From: Candidatus Rifleibacteriota bacterium
Lineage (GTDB): Bacteria > Muiribacteriota > Ozemobacteria > Ozemobacterales > Ozemobacteraceae
Direction: 5' to 3'
Length of the DNA stretch: 64,000 nucleotides
Assembly (NCBI GenBank): GCA_018818125.1
Contig: JAHISQ010000115.1
Span: 79,085-143,084, forward strand
The position numbers and the translations under genes were made by a program. Positions 8,811-16,006 of the stretch are shown here, one piece after another. Position 1 is the first letter of the stretch. Each line of letters opens with the position of its first letter. The notes beneath the pieces are model-generated. The model was not told the DNA's origin. It did not search any database and worked only from the letters and a program-made list of their open reading frames with translations.

Positions 8811-9968
8811 GTGGAAGACAAAAAAAAACTTGACAGTGATTCTGACGAGATTCGAGTAATTGAGGAAATAGTAGAAGGATACTGGATCTGCCCGAATTGT
8901 AACGCCAAAAATCGTGGTGCTGAACAGAAATGTAATGCTTGCGGAGCAGTTCGCAGCGAGAATGTTCAGTTTCACTGCGACGATAATGCGTCAGCAATAA
9001 CTGACGAAGAAGAACTCAAAAAAGCCAAGGACGGCCCGGACTGGATCTGCCCATTTTGCAGCAACACCAGCCCTAATTCATCACCGAAATGCACGGGCTG
9101 CGGGTCTGCCAGAGATTCTGGCAAAAAGCGCGCAGTAAAAGAAATACCGGCGGGGGGCGCCCCTGAGCAGAAAGGCCCGGCTCAACCAAAAGCGCCAGCC
9201 CAGCCAATGCCAACCGGATTCAAAATTGGCTGCGGCATTATCGCGCTTCTGCTTTTGATTGTCTCGTTTTTAAGCTGCCGCGAAACGGCAGACAAGGTTG
9301 AAATTCTCGACAATCAATGGACAAGGGTCATCGAACGCTCTGAATATAAAACAGTAGAAGAGCAGGCCTGGGAAAACGAAGTTCCCAAGTCAGCTGTAAG
9401 ACTTTCGAGCAGCCGCGAAATTCGTGATTACAAACAGATTCCAGACGGTTTTGAAGAAGTTGATGAAAGCTATACCGAGCGCGTAAAAATTGGCGAAGAG
9501 AAGGTCGAAGACGGTAAGACAGACTTGGGCAACGGGCGCTTTAAGGTCAAATACAAGATGGTGCCCAAATACAAAGAAGAGCAGCGCACTCGCAGAGTTA
9601 AGAAGCAGAAATATCGCAAAGAGCCAATTTATGACGAAAAGATTACCTTCAACATAGATCGCTGGATTGATATTGCTCCGGTCGAACTCAAAGGCAGTCA
9701 GGATGAACCCAAATGGCCGGATGCCGGGATAATTAAAAACACACCACCACGCGTTGGTGATATTTCAGAAAAGACCCGCAAAGAAACCTATGTGGTCAAG
9801 TTAAAGCGACTCAGTGACAACAAAGGGTTTGAGGTTAAGAAGTTGCGCGACAAAGAACTGACTTTTGAGCAGTTTATGAAACTGCGCAAGGGATCCCAGT
9901 GGGAAGCTCTCTTCAGCGGCCTCGGCGATCTGCGTGAGATTAAGTTCGACGATCCCAAGAATAACTGA
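8811..9968 (+). CDS. single-pass membrane protein with two RanBP2-type zinc fingers
   Basis: This 385-residue protein starts at GTG, fixed by GAGGAG 6 nt upstream. Residues ~25-46 and ~78-99 are two W-x-C-x2-C...C-x2-C modules ('WICPNCNAKNRG...KCNACG' and 'WICPFCSN...KCTGCG'). The first fits the RanBP2 consensus WxCx2Cx3Nx6Cx2C exactly. A low-complexity Pro/Ala linker leads to one membrane helix (~139-157), then about 225 very charged residues rich in Lys and Glu (for example 'KIGEEKVEDGKTDLGNG'). The topology is probably zinc fingers in the cytosol and the charged domain outside. RanBP2 fingers bind ubiquitin or RNA in eukaryotes; what these bind is unknown. It is monocistronic, with its own promoter and terminator. 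Confidence 0.8.
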   Translation: MEDKKKLDSDSDEIRVIEEIVEGYWICPNCNAKNRGAEQKCNACGAVRSENVQFHCDDNASAITDEEELKKAKDGPDWICPFCSNTSPNSSPKCTGCGSARDSGKKRAVKEIPAGGAPEQKGPAQPKAPAQPMPTGFKIGCGIIALLLLIVSFLSCRETADKVEILDNQWTRVIERSEYKTVEEQAWENEVPKSAVRLSSSREIRDYKQIPDGFEEVDESYTERVKIGEEKVEDGKTDLGNGRFKVKYKMVPKYKEEQRTRRVKKQKYRKEPIYDEKITFNIDRWIDIAPVELKGSQDEPKWPDAGIIKNTPPRVGDISEKTRKETYVVKLKRLSDNKGFEVKKLRDKELTFEQFMKLRKGSQWEALFSGLGDLREIKFDDPKNN

Positions 9969-9990
9969 GCAATCGACAGCAAAGTTTAGC

Positions 9991-10026
9991 AGCAATCCCC
10001 CACAGAAATGTGGGGGATTGCTTTTT
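9991..10026 (+). terminator. rho-independent terminator after the zinc-finger protein gene
   Basis: A perfect 14-bp stem (9991-10004 with 10009-10022) closed by a GAAA tetraloop is followed by a T-run, 20 bp after the stop codon. Confidence 0.93.
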
Positions 10027-10064
10027 GACTGAATTTTGTCACAGCTGCGCGTTGCATTTATTTG

Positions 10065-10073
10065 TGCTATAAT
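10065..10073 (+). promoter_or_regulatory. extended -10 promoter for the small lipoprotein gene
   Basis: TG at 10065-10066, one base, then a perfect TATAAT at 10068-10073 form an extended -10 element. No good -35 is present at 17 nt. The leader of about 85 nt carries AGGAG before the ATG at 10165. Confidence 0.55.
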
Positions 10074-10164
10074 CTGATTCGCGTCAGAGTGCTTCTGCCG
10101 CATAAAATTTGTTCATAACTGGCGTCAGCAAGCATTTGCGACAACGCCAAAACAGGAGATAACT

Positions 10165-10698
10165 ATGAATATTTTGAAACTGACACTCGTAATGATTCTT
10201 TCAATCGCCATGTTAACCGGCTGTGGCGGTGGCGGTGGAAGCAGCAGCAACCCGGTTGCTACTCCGACTGATGACCAGTTACTCAAAGCAGATTACCCGG
10301 AGATTTACAACTCTTACGCAAGTGTTCAGGCTGCTTTAGAAAACAATGTTGCAACCCCGGCGGAGAGAGTAGATGACTTTACAAGTTATGTCGCTAATGA
10401 CTTTAAAGACATAGACGGTAACCTCAACAAAAAAACCGAACTTTACAACACCACAAAAAGCCGTTTGGAAAGATACTACGTAAACAGTTATAAATTCGTT
10501 CCACTGAGCCATGAAGTTGCCAGTACAACAGAAATTACTGTTAAAACCTATATGTACATCAATGTATCAAAATTGGAGACCCCTGGTGTTGTTTTCGCAG
10601 ATATCCCAATAACCCAGGATATCACTTGGAGAAAAAATGGCGCTTTATGGCAGATTTACCAAGGGCTGCCATATAAATCCAGCGAACTTTCATTCTGA
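10165..10698 (+). CDS. small lipoprotein, NTF2-like possible
   Basis: The 177-residue product has a lipoprotein signal peptide with the lipobox LTGC at about residues 18-21, followed by a Gly/Ser-rich tether. The mature part contains 'ITWRKNGALWQIYQGLP', resembling the last strands of NTF2/SnoaL-like folds, a fold found in many small lipoproteins. The lipoprotein at 47413 has the same layout, with a Gly-rich tether and a C-terminal 'DDGQWGIIQF'. AGGAG is present before the ATG, a terminator follows, and the gene is monocistronic. I do not recognise a specific family, and the role is unknown. Confidence 0.75.
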   Translation: MNILKLTLVMILSIAMLTGCGGGGGSSSNPVATPTDDQLLKADYPEIYNSYASVQAALENNVATPAERVDDFTSYVANDFKDIDGNLNKKTELYNTTKSRLERYYVNSYKFVPLSHEVASTTEITVKTYMYINVSKLETPGVVFADIPITQDITWRKNGALWQIYQGLPYKSSELSF

Positions 10699-10725
10699 AC
10701 TATGAATTTGTTTCGAGAAACAATC

Positions 10726-10760
10726 GCCGGGGCTCAAGATTTTGAGCCCCGGCTTTTTTT
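10726..10760 (+). terminator. rho-independent terminator after the lipoprotein gene
   Basis: The stem GCCGGGGCTCAA (10726-10737) pairs with 10742-10753 and is followed by seven T's (10754-10760). Confidence 0.93.
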
Positions 10761-10860
10761 ACCTGCAGCTGTTACTGGGTGAATCATTTTTAAAAACGAT
10801 ATCGCCAAGATCGATACGTTCGTTATGTAAAGCCGGGCTTCGACAGAAGCTAATGTGACT

Positions 10861-10900
10861 AAAAACACTGGAGCTGTCCCGTATTATGGAACAGCTCCAG
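10861..10900 (-). terminator. terminator for the minus-strand exported-protein genes
   Basis: CTGGAGCTGT (10868-10877) and ACAGCTCCAG (10891-10900) form a 10-bp stem. Read on the minus strand it is followed closely by a five-T run (10861-10865). It lies about 60 bp beyond the stop of the 340-residue exported protein. Confidence 0.75.
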
Positions 10901-10962
10901 CAAGAAAGTCTTCTTTTGAAAACCCTGACCGCACCTGAATGACACCGAAATCAGGACATATC

Positions 10963-11985
10963 CTACTTAATTTTCAGTGGCACGAAAAGAACCTGCCGAT
11001 TGCCGGCCAGATCAGTGGCGTCAACATACAAATATGGGTTATCAGGCATCTTCAAATCAGATAGCTTTATTTCAGCCGAGTTGATCGCGCTGATCGGAGT
11101 TGGTTCACCGCCGGCGCCACTACAGATACCGTATTTCAGCTTGCCGGTGTCAAGCTTGTAGTTGTCTTCACCATTTACTTTTATATTCAACACAGCATCA
11201 GCAGGGACACTGATAGCAGCACGTTCCGGAGTAACAACCATGCCAAGTCCGAGCTGCAGTCCCTGAACGGCAAGTATTTCGTCTACAGCCAATTCATTTA
11301 CCAGTGCACCGCTGAAGTAAACATCTGCAAGCTTTGGCAGCGGGTATTTGTTTGGCGGATTCTCCGCCACCCAGAAAGTGCCAGAACGGCCGCCTTTAAC
11401 CGAGATTTCGAGACCACAGGTCGGAGGCGTGATATCAAGAACTCGCACATCCTGACCCACACTCGAATTGGCAAAAGTCCCTTTGGTTTTGCCGGGCTCA
11501 GAAAGATCATAACGCATCTTGCGACCAATATGACAGGTTATTGCGCCCTTCCCGGTCGGTCTAACTGGTGTTACCACCATCTGGTTCAAGGCCAGCTGCT
11601 GAGTTGATGATGCGCTGGTGTTTTTGTTGGTTTCCCAGTCGATGAAAAACCATGAAACAGCAGCGTTACGCACCCATAAAGGGTTTGGAATTTCCACACC
11701 ATTGTATTCGACAGGCGGAGCGGGGTCAAAGATAGCAGTGTCGGCTACCAAAGTTATCGGAACATCTTCGGTCAACGTGGCTGGAATAGCCTCACCATTC
11801 TCCAGATATATCTTCATCGGGAGGACCGGACTGAGTTCCGTCGGATGCTCCCCTATGGTTACACCCTCAAGCCAGGGAGTCCCTTTTGAAGATCCTGTAT
11901 TTGCGGCATCCTGAGCAAACAATGTGGCTGAACCCGCCGAAACAACGATTACTGCGATTAATAGTAACGAACACTTAATCTTCAT
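10963..11985 (-). CDS. exported protein of unknown function, family A
   Basis: The 340-residue product starts with a clear Sec signal peptide (MKIKCSLLLIAVIVVSAGS...LFAQDA). I do not recognise the mature protein. It has a central 'LDITPPTCGLEI' segment and ends 'VDATDLAGNRQVLFVPLKIK', resembling the closing strands of an Ig-like domain with the D-x-x-G-N turn. The neighbouring 442-residue protein and the 762-residue protein at 42369 share this plan of signal peptide, mid-protein T-x-P segment and C-terminal 'ATD..G....LF/PL' strand. The three may therefore be distant paralogues. It lies 27 bp downstream of the 442-residue gene, probably in one transcript, and a terminator follows. Confidence 0.8.
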   Translation of the reverse strand: MKIKCSLLLIAVIVVSAGSATLFAQDAANTGSSKGTPWLEGVTIGEHPTELSPVLPMKIYLENGEAIPATLTEDVPITLVADTAIFDPAPPVEYNGVEIPNPLWVRNAAVSWFFIDWETNKNTSASSTQQLALNQMVVTPVRPTGKGAITCHIGRKMRYDLSEPGKTKGTFANSSVGQDVRVLDITPPTCGLEISVKGGRSGTFWVAENPPNKYPLPKLADVYFSGALVNELAVDEILAVQGLQLGLGMVVTPERAAISVPADAVLNIKVNGEDNYKLDTGKLKYGICSGAGGEPTPISAINSAEIKLSDLKMPDNPYLYVDATDLAGNRQVLFVPLKIK

Positions 11986-12012
11986 GCTTTTATTTTATCT
12001 CCAGAAACTCAA

Positions 12013-13341
12013 TTATCGGTTTTTGCCGCCTTCAAAAGCAGCCTGAGTATTAACAACATACAAAGGCATCCTGATTGTTGTCAAATTGCCGTCTTTGTCA
12101 GTGGCGATTGTGCTGAAATAGTAGTCTGGCTGTTCCTGATACTCTTCACGAGGATAATTGGGAACACGAAACAGATAGCTGGCACCAACTTTTGCAATTT
12201 CATCGCCATCAGCATTTTCGATTCTTGCAGTCACCTGACCGGCAGTGGCTCGCTTATTTCCGTTGTCAGTAGATACTGCAGCAAAAATAAAGGGAACATT
12301 GCGACGCACATAAACACCCTTTAAGCTTTTTTCTTCGCCGCCAACAACGTTTACATGGTTGTTATAGCTCTCCTGGTCGATTTTTGCAGTCAACTTGCCG
12401 CTTTCAAATTTGGGTGAGCCACGTTCGTTGAAAAGAGTGCCAGCAATTGAAAGGCGGGCAGTTTTTTCCCATGGGATACGATTTCGTTCGCCTTCCTGGC
12501 CTTCTTCGAGGAAGATATAGCTTGCGGCTTCATAATCTTTCACATCGGTAGAAAACGGTTGGCCAAAGTTTTCCAGAATTTTGCTGGCCATCTGTGCTTT
12601 CAGCACTTCTTCTGTTGCCGCCATATCAATACTTCCGGCGCCTTCCTGGAAAGCTACCCAGATATCGGGAGATGTACAGTCGTGAACCTGGATACCGATA
12701 CGCTGTTGGGCAGTCACAGTCTTTTCTTCGCCCGCAGCGCCGGCGCCGTCGTCTTCTCCGTCAGTACCAGTGCCGGTGCCAGTGCTTGTGCTTGTGCTTG
12801 TAGTTGCAGAGCCTTCACTGCCTGCAGTCGAATCTTCTTCGCCACCAGAATCGCCCACATCATCTTCTTCGGCGCCGCCAGCAGTTGAAACCAGTCTGGC
12901 ACCACCATTATGAACCTGGTAATAGCCGGGATCGGTGATATTACTGCTATTTGTAGCCGCATTGGTGTTCTCTGAGCTTTGGGTGACCAAATTGCCAGAG
13001 TCATCTTCTTTTTTTACTTCCCAGTTGATATTGGGTTCACTTTCGAACTTAGCACTTTCCGCAATAGCAGCGGCATCCACATTATACAGATTAGAGTTCT
13101 CCTGCATAAGATAACCAACGTCTTCAAGCCATTGGAGGTCGCCATCTCCAGATTCCTTGCCTCTGAATCCTTCGGGCATGACATACTTGTCATCTTTAAC
13201 ACCCAGCGTCATGTCAGTACTGCCAGGAATAGCAGATTCTTCTTCGGTTGTTGCCTCATCAGTCTGTCCAAAAACCGGCCATACTGACACACAAACAAAA
13301 ACAACTGCAATTGTTAACCAGAACCTGTAGCTGAATTTCAT
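12013..13341 (-). CDS. exported protein of unknown function with low-complexity linker
   Basis: The 442-residue product has a Sec signal peptide (MKFSYRFWLTIAVVFVCVSVWPVFGQ). A strong GGAGGAG precedes the ATG. The first ~210 residues include acidic and Ser/Thr/Gly-rich low-complexity sequence (TSTSTSTGTGTGTDGEDD), encoded by short tandem GTGCTT/GTGCCG-type repeats near 12765-12805. The second half is more ordered: 'GIQVHDCTSPDIWVAFQEG', an Ig-like middle, then 'IATDKDGNLTTIRMPLYV' near the end. The layout resembles the downstream 340-residue protein. It is probably surface or periplasmic; no function can be assigned. Confidence 0.8.
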   Translation of the reverse strand: MKFSYRFWLTIAVVFVCVSVWPVFGQTDEATTEEESAIPGSTDMTLGVKDDKYVMPEGFRGKESGDGDLQWLEDVGYLMQENSNLYNVDAAAIAESAKFESEPNINWEVKKEDDSGNLVTQSSENTNAATNSSNITDPGYYQVHNGGARLVSTAGGAEEDDVGDSGGEEDSTAGSEGSATTSTSTSTGTGTGTDGEDDGAGAAGEEKTVTAQQRIGIQVHDCTSPDIWVAFQEGAGSIDMAATEEVLKAQMASKILENFGQPFSTDVKDYEAASYIFLEEGQEGERNRIPWEKTARLSIAGTLFNERGSPKFESGKLTAKIDQESYNNHVNVVGGEEKSLKGVYVRRNVPFIFAAVSTDNGNKRATAGQVTARIENADGDEIAKVGASYLFRVPNYPREEYQEQPDYYFSTIATDKDGNLTTIRMPLYVVNTQAAFEGGKNR

Positions 13342-13718
13342 AAGCTCTCCTCCATTTTTTTGCGGCTATATTTAATGCTCAAGGCGACATGATAGATTTT
13401 GAAAAAAGGTAAAAGAATCCTTTCTTAGCCTCACTATAGCTTGCTTTTCTTAAAATCTGGCCTCATCTACTGAAGCATTAATATTTCCATGTACAAACCC
13501 ATTCTATAATGAGTTACGAAAAATCACCAAATGATGTTTCAAAAAATAAATGTATTTTTTCTGCCCTGAAAAAGAATGATCTCCAAATTTCCTATGCTTT
13601 GATTGGAGCTAAAACACGAAAGCTCGCTATTTAAGCAGATTTCTTACTAGGCAAAAACGAACTAACCTGACATCACACTAAGGATGTAACTAAGTCTGGA
13701 TTTGAACTACGATTTTTT
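13342..13718. other. 377-bp AT-rich intergenic region without a gene
   Basis: I see no convincing ORF or RNA gene here. The region is visibly more AT-rich than its surroundings. It has an AT-only hairpin at 13541-13560 and a direct repeat of ACTAAG near 13677-13694. It must hold the promoter of the 442-residue gene; a TATAGT-like hexamer exists on the minus strand at 13434-13439, but no good -35 goes with it. Confidence 0.5.
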
Positions 13719-14537
13719 TCAAGAGGCAGGGCGGAGTTTAATTCTTACCCGACAGGCACCGCTGCCGCATCGGCCGCCATTAACAACTCTGTTGATTCCT
13801 ACGTATATATCGTAGTTTGATTTTCCTTCTTTGTCTTCCTGGCCGTTGAGACTAAAAATATATGGGGACTTCAATGCCCCATCCAGCCCAAGGTTATTCT
13901 GCCAGGTCAAACGATTATCACTGACTTCAAAAATCACTGTGCTGCCTGGCACTGCCAGTGCTTTAGCAGAAGCCAACACTTTGCCGGTTTGGGGATCGGC
14001 TTCCATGAAGTCATCCCCATAAACACCAAGATTGCCCTCAAGTATCTGAACTTCGCCGTCACGGCTCTGATGGCCGCTGTCCCCAGAATAGCCGTTATTG
14101 GAAGGCGAATCTCCGATGTTCAAGGTCCAGCCAGTCATTTTTTCACCGTAAAGCACCTCGATGCGGGCTCTTGTCATCTCTGTGGTTTTTGGGTCCAGAA
14201 CCAGCTTTACTACTGCCTGACCTTCTGTCGGACCGGAAAACGCACTAATAGCCTGAGTGTTTCGGATACCAATGCGATTATTTACCAGATCAACTTCACA
14301 ATCCACATCGGCAGGAAACTCCGAAAGTGGAATTTTCTCAGGTTCAGAAATGCCCGCATCTTTGTAATCCCAGCAATTGCGGCCGGGTGGGAGAAACTGG
14401 GGACCTTCAGGTGATTGATTTATTATCTCGGTTTCCTGAGCAGCAATACGATCGGAAGTTTCTGCATTTAATGCCCCGGCCAGAAAAATCGAAAAAGGAA
14501 GAACAGCTGGCAAAAGCCTGCGAATGAACATTTTCAA
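13719..14537 (-). CDS. exported protein of unknown function
   Basis: The 272-residue product begins with a Sec signal peptide (MFIRRLLPAVLPFSIFLAGALNAE). The start is either TTG at 14537, with AGGAG 8 nt upstream, or the ATG two codons later, 14 nt from the same site. The mature protein has 'DCEVDLVNNRIGIRNTQAIS', 'VLYGEKMTGWTLNIGDSPSN' and a C-terminal pair of Cys in 'GGRCGSGACRVRIKLRPAS', which could form a disulphide outside the cytoplasm. The composition is beta-rich. I do not recognise the family. It is flanked by AT-rich spacer and by the DUF805 terminator, so it is probably monocistronic. Confidence 0.75.
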   Translation of the reverse strand: MKMFIRRLLPAVLPFSIFLAGALNAETSDRIAAQETEIINQSPEGPQFLPPGRNCWDYKDAGISEPEKIPLSEFPADVDCEVDLVNNRIGIRNTQAISAFSGPTEGQAVVKLVLDPKTTEMTRARIEVLYGEKMTGWTLNIGDSPSNNGYSGDSGHQSRDGEVQILEGNLGVYGDDFMEADPQTGKVLASAKALAVPGSTVIFEVSDNRLTWQNNLGLDGALKSPYIFSLNGQEDKEGKSNYDIYVGINRVVNGGRCGSGACRVRIKLRPAS

Positions 14538-14656
14538 AGCTTTTTCTCCTGACGGATTGAATCATGCGTCTTTATTATAAACCGGAAAAAGAAATAAAAT
14601 CAAAAAACCTGGTTTGCAGCAGCAATTCTCGATCAGATTTGTTCTTTGTTGACGAC

Positions 14657-14699
14657 AAAAGGCTGTCTTCATTGTGCTTTGCAATGAAGACAGCCTTTT
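14657..14699. terminator. bidirectional terminator hairpin
   Basis: The 18-bp stem AAAAGGCTGTCTTCATTG (14657-14674) pairs with 14682-14699 around a 7-nt loop. The A/T ends supply a T-run on either strand. It ends transcription of the DUF805 gene on the minus strand. Confidence 0.88.
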
Positions 14700-14713
14700 A
14701 AGAAATGCTTAAA

Positions 14714-15052
14714 TCAGTCTGGTGCCGAACCGTATTCGTTGGCACCGGAGCTTTCCTGGAGCATGAAAACCAGCATAGCCAGCCAACCAAGCACTGGAAT
14801 GAAGCCAAGAAGCAGATACCATCCACTTTTTCCGGTATCATGCAAGCGCCGGACACCGACCGTGATGCTTGGTATCAGTGTAGCAAGAGCAAAGAGTCCG
14901 CCCAGTATGCCAATCAAACCAATTTGTTTGGCCATAATGCTAAGAACAATATTAACAGCAAAGTTTATTAAGACAAAAGTCCAGTATTCACGCTTACCAG
15001 CGCGCCCTTCAAATGTCGCAAATTTCATCCAGGGCTGCACATATATTTCCAT
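14714..15052 (-). CDS. DUF805 family integral membrane protein
   Basis: The 112-residue protein matches DUF805: an N-terminal 'FATFEGRAGKREYWTFVLIN', a middle 'SITVGVRRLHDTGKSGWYLL' and three to four hydrophobic helices. DUF805 proteins are small inner-membrane proteins of unknown biochemical function, common in bacteria. The length is normal for the family. AGGAGG precedes the ATG. It is divergent from the gene at 15094, with only 41 bp between the start codons, so the two promoters must overlap. Confidence 0.92.
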   Translation of the reverse strand: MEIYVQPWMKFATFEGRAGKREYWTFVLINFAVNIVLSIMAKQIGLIGILGGLFALATLIPSITVGVRRLHDTGKSGWYLLLGFIPVLGWLAMLVFMLQESSGANEYGSAPD

Positions 15053-15093
15053 AAAAGTCCTCCTAAAATAATATCGTCGTCAGAACTATCGAC

Positions 15094-15933
15094 ATGATCA
15101 ATCCTTCTTTTCATAATCTTGTCGAAATTTTGACGGGTATTGCTTTTGCTGCTGAAAAGGGATACACTGTTATGATCCACAAAGGAGTCGGGCCATATAT
15201 GTCACCTCAGATCGAAACGATTAAAAACCTTTTCAGTGAGCTTTTTGCCAAACTTATGGCCTTCTGCCTTGAGGAAGATTACCTTCAGGATCTCGGCGAG
15301 TCACTCGAAGTCTTCTATAACCTACAGGAAGGCGAAGAATACGAATTCGACCCGACTGAGGAATTTCTTTTTCTAAGCTGGTTTCTGCTCGACGATTGTG
15401 ACGCAGACGGCAACGGCCTGATCGACGAATTTGTCCGCACCTACACCGACGAACTGAGTCTGCAGGAAATGCAGGTATGCCACGCCCTTAAAGACACTCA
15501 CCTGACGCTTTTACAGATCAAAAGCTCAGTGCCCGGCGTCTCGATGCAACTTAAAGATGTTTTTCTCGGCGAAGAATTTCAGGTCACCGAATCTGTCGGT
15601 TCAGAAGACATTGCCGAAAATAGCCTGCTGTTCACCCGTGTGTTACGCCTGGGCGATGTGAGGTTTCTGGTTGGTGCCGGTATTTTCCTTGATCCATCGG
15701 TGCTCGAACCATTAACCCAGTTTGTTACCGATCAATTCAAACAGGACTGTGAAGACGGTCATCACATGAGTTTTAAAGAATTTCTCAAACTCAACGGCGA
15801 ACTTATAAACTGGTGGATACGCGCCTTTGAAAAAGGTGAACTCTTCGAAGACGGCCCCGAAGACGAGCCAGAACCTGAACGCCCTGACAGCCCAGGTGGC
15901 GACAGTGACGACAAACCACTGACCACCTGCTGA
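15094..15933 (+). CDS. acidic protein of unknown function with EF-hand-like loop
   Basis: The 279-residue product is strongly acidic, has no signal peptide and is probably cytosolic. Around residues 100-112, 'DDCDADGNGLIDEF' fits a DxDxDGxx calcium-binding loop of EF-hand or dockerin type, although the usual hydrophobic residue at loop position 8 is Gly. A later stretch, 'MQLKDVFLGEEFQVTESVGS' followed by 'LLFTRVLRLGDVRFL', resembles the beta-rich domain that precedes SEC-C motifs in some bacterial proteins, but no SEC-C cysteine motif follows. The C-terminal 30 residues are Glu/Asp/Pro-rich and probably disordered. No ribosome binding site is visible. The function is unknown. Confidence 0.7.
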   Translation: MINPSFHNLVEILTGIAFAAEKGYTVMIHKGVGPYMSPQIETIKNLFSELFAKLMAFCLEEDYLQDLGESLEVFYNLQEGEEYEFDPTEEFLFLSWFLLDDCDADGNGLIDEFVRTYTDELSLQEMQVCHALKDTHLTLLQIKSSVPGVSMQLKDVFLGEEFQVTESVGSEDIAENSLLFTRVLRLGDVRFLVGAGIFLDPSVLEPLTQFVTDQFKQDCEDGHHMSFKEFLKLNGELINWWIRAFEKGELFEDGPEDEPEPERPDSPGGDSDDKPLTTC

Positions 15934-15952
15934 TAAAAGTTGCCTTTAAATT

Positions 15953-15990
15953 AATCGCCCCGGAGTCTGAAAGACACCGGGGCGATTTTA
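15953..15990. terminator. bidirectional terminator between convergent genes
   Basis: The 11-bp stem AATCGCCCCGG (15953-15963) pairs with 15977-15987, with extra pairing in the loop. T-runs follow on the plus side and, less strongly, on the minus side. It separates the acidic protein gene from the FN3/beta-helix lipoprotein gene. Confidence 0.88.
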
Positions 15991-16006
15991 TCTATATGAT
16001 GACCAG

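Noticed and set aside
12700..12820. Short tandem repeats resembling a CRISPR or VNTR array
   Set aside because: They are 6-nt coding repeats inside an exported protein gene, with no spacers and no cas genes nearby.
13342..13718. Possible tRNA or small RNA in the AT-rich gap
   Set aside because: No cloverleaf, CCA end or convincing promoter-terminator pair is visible.
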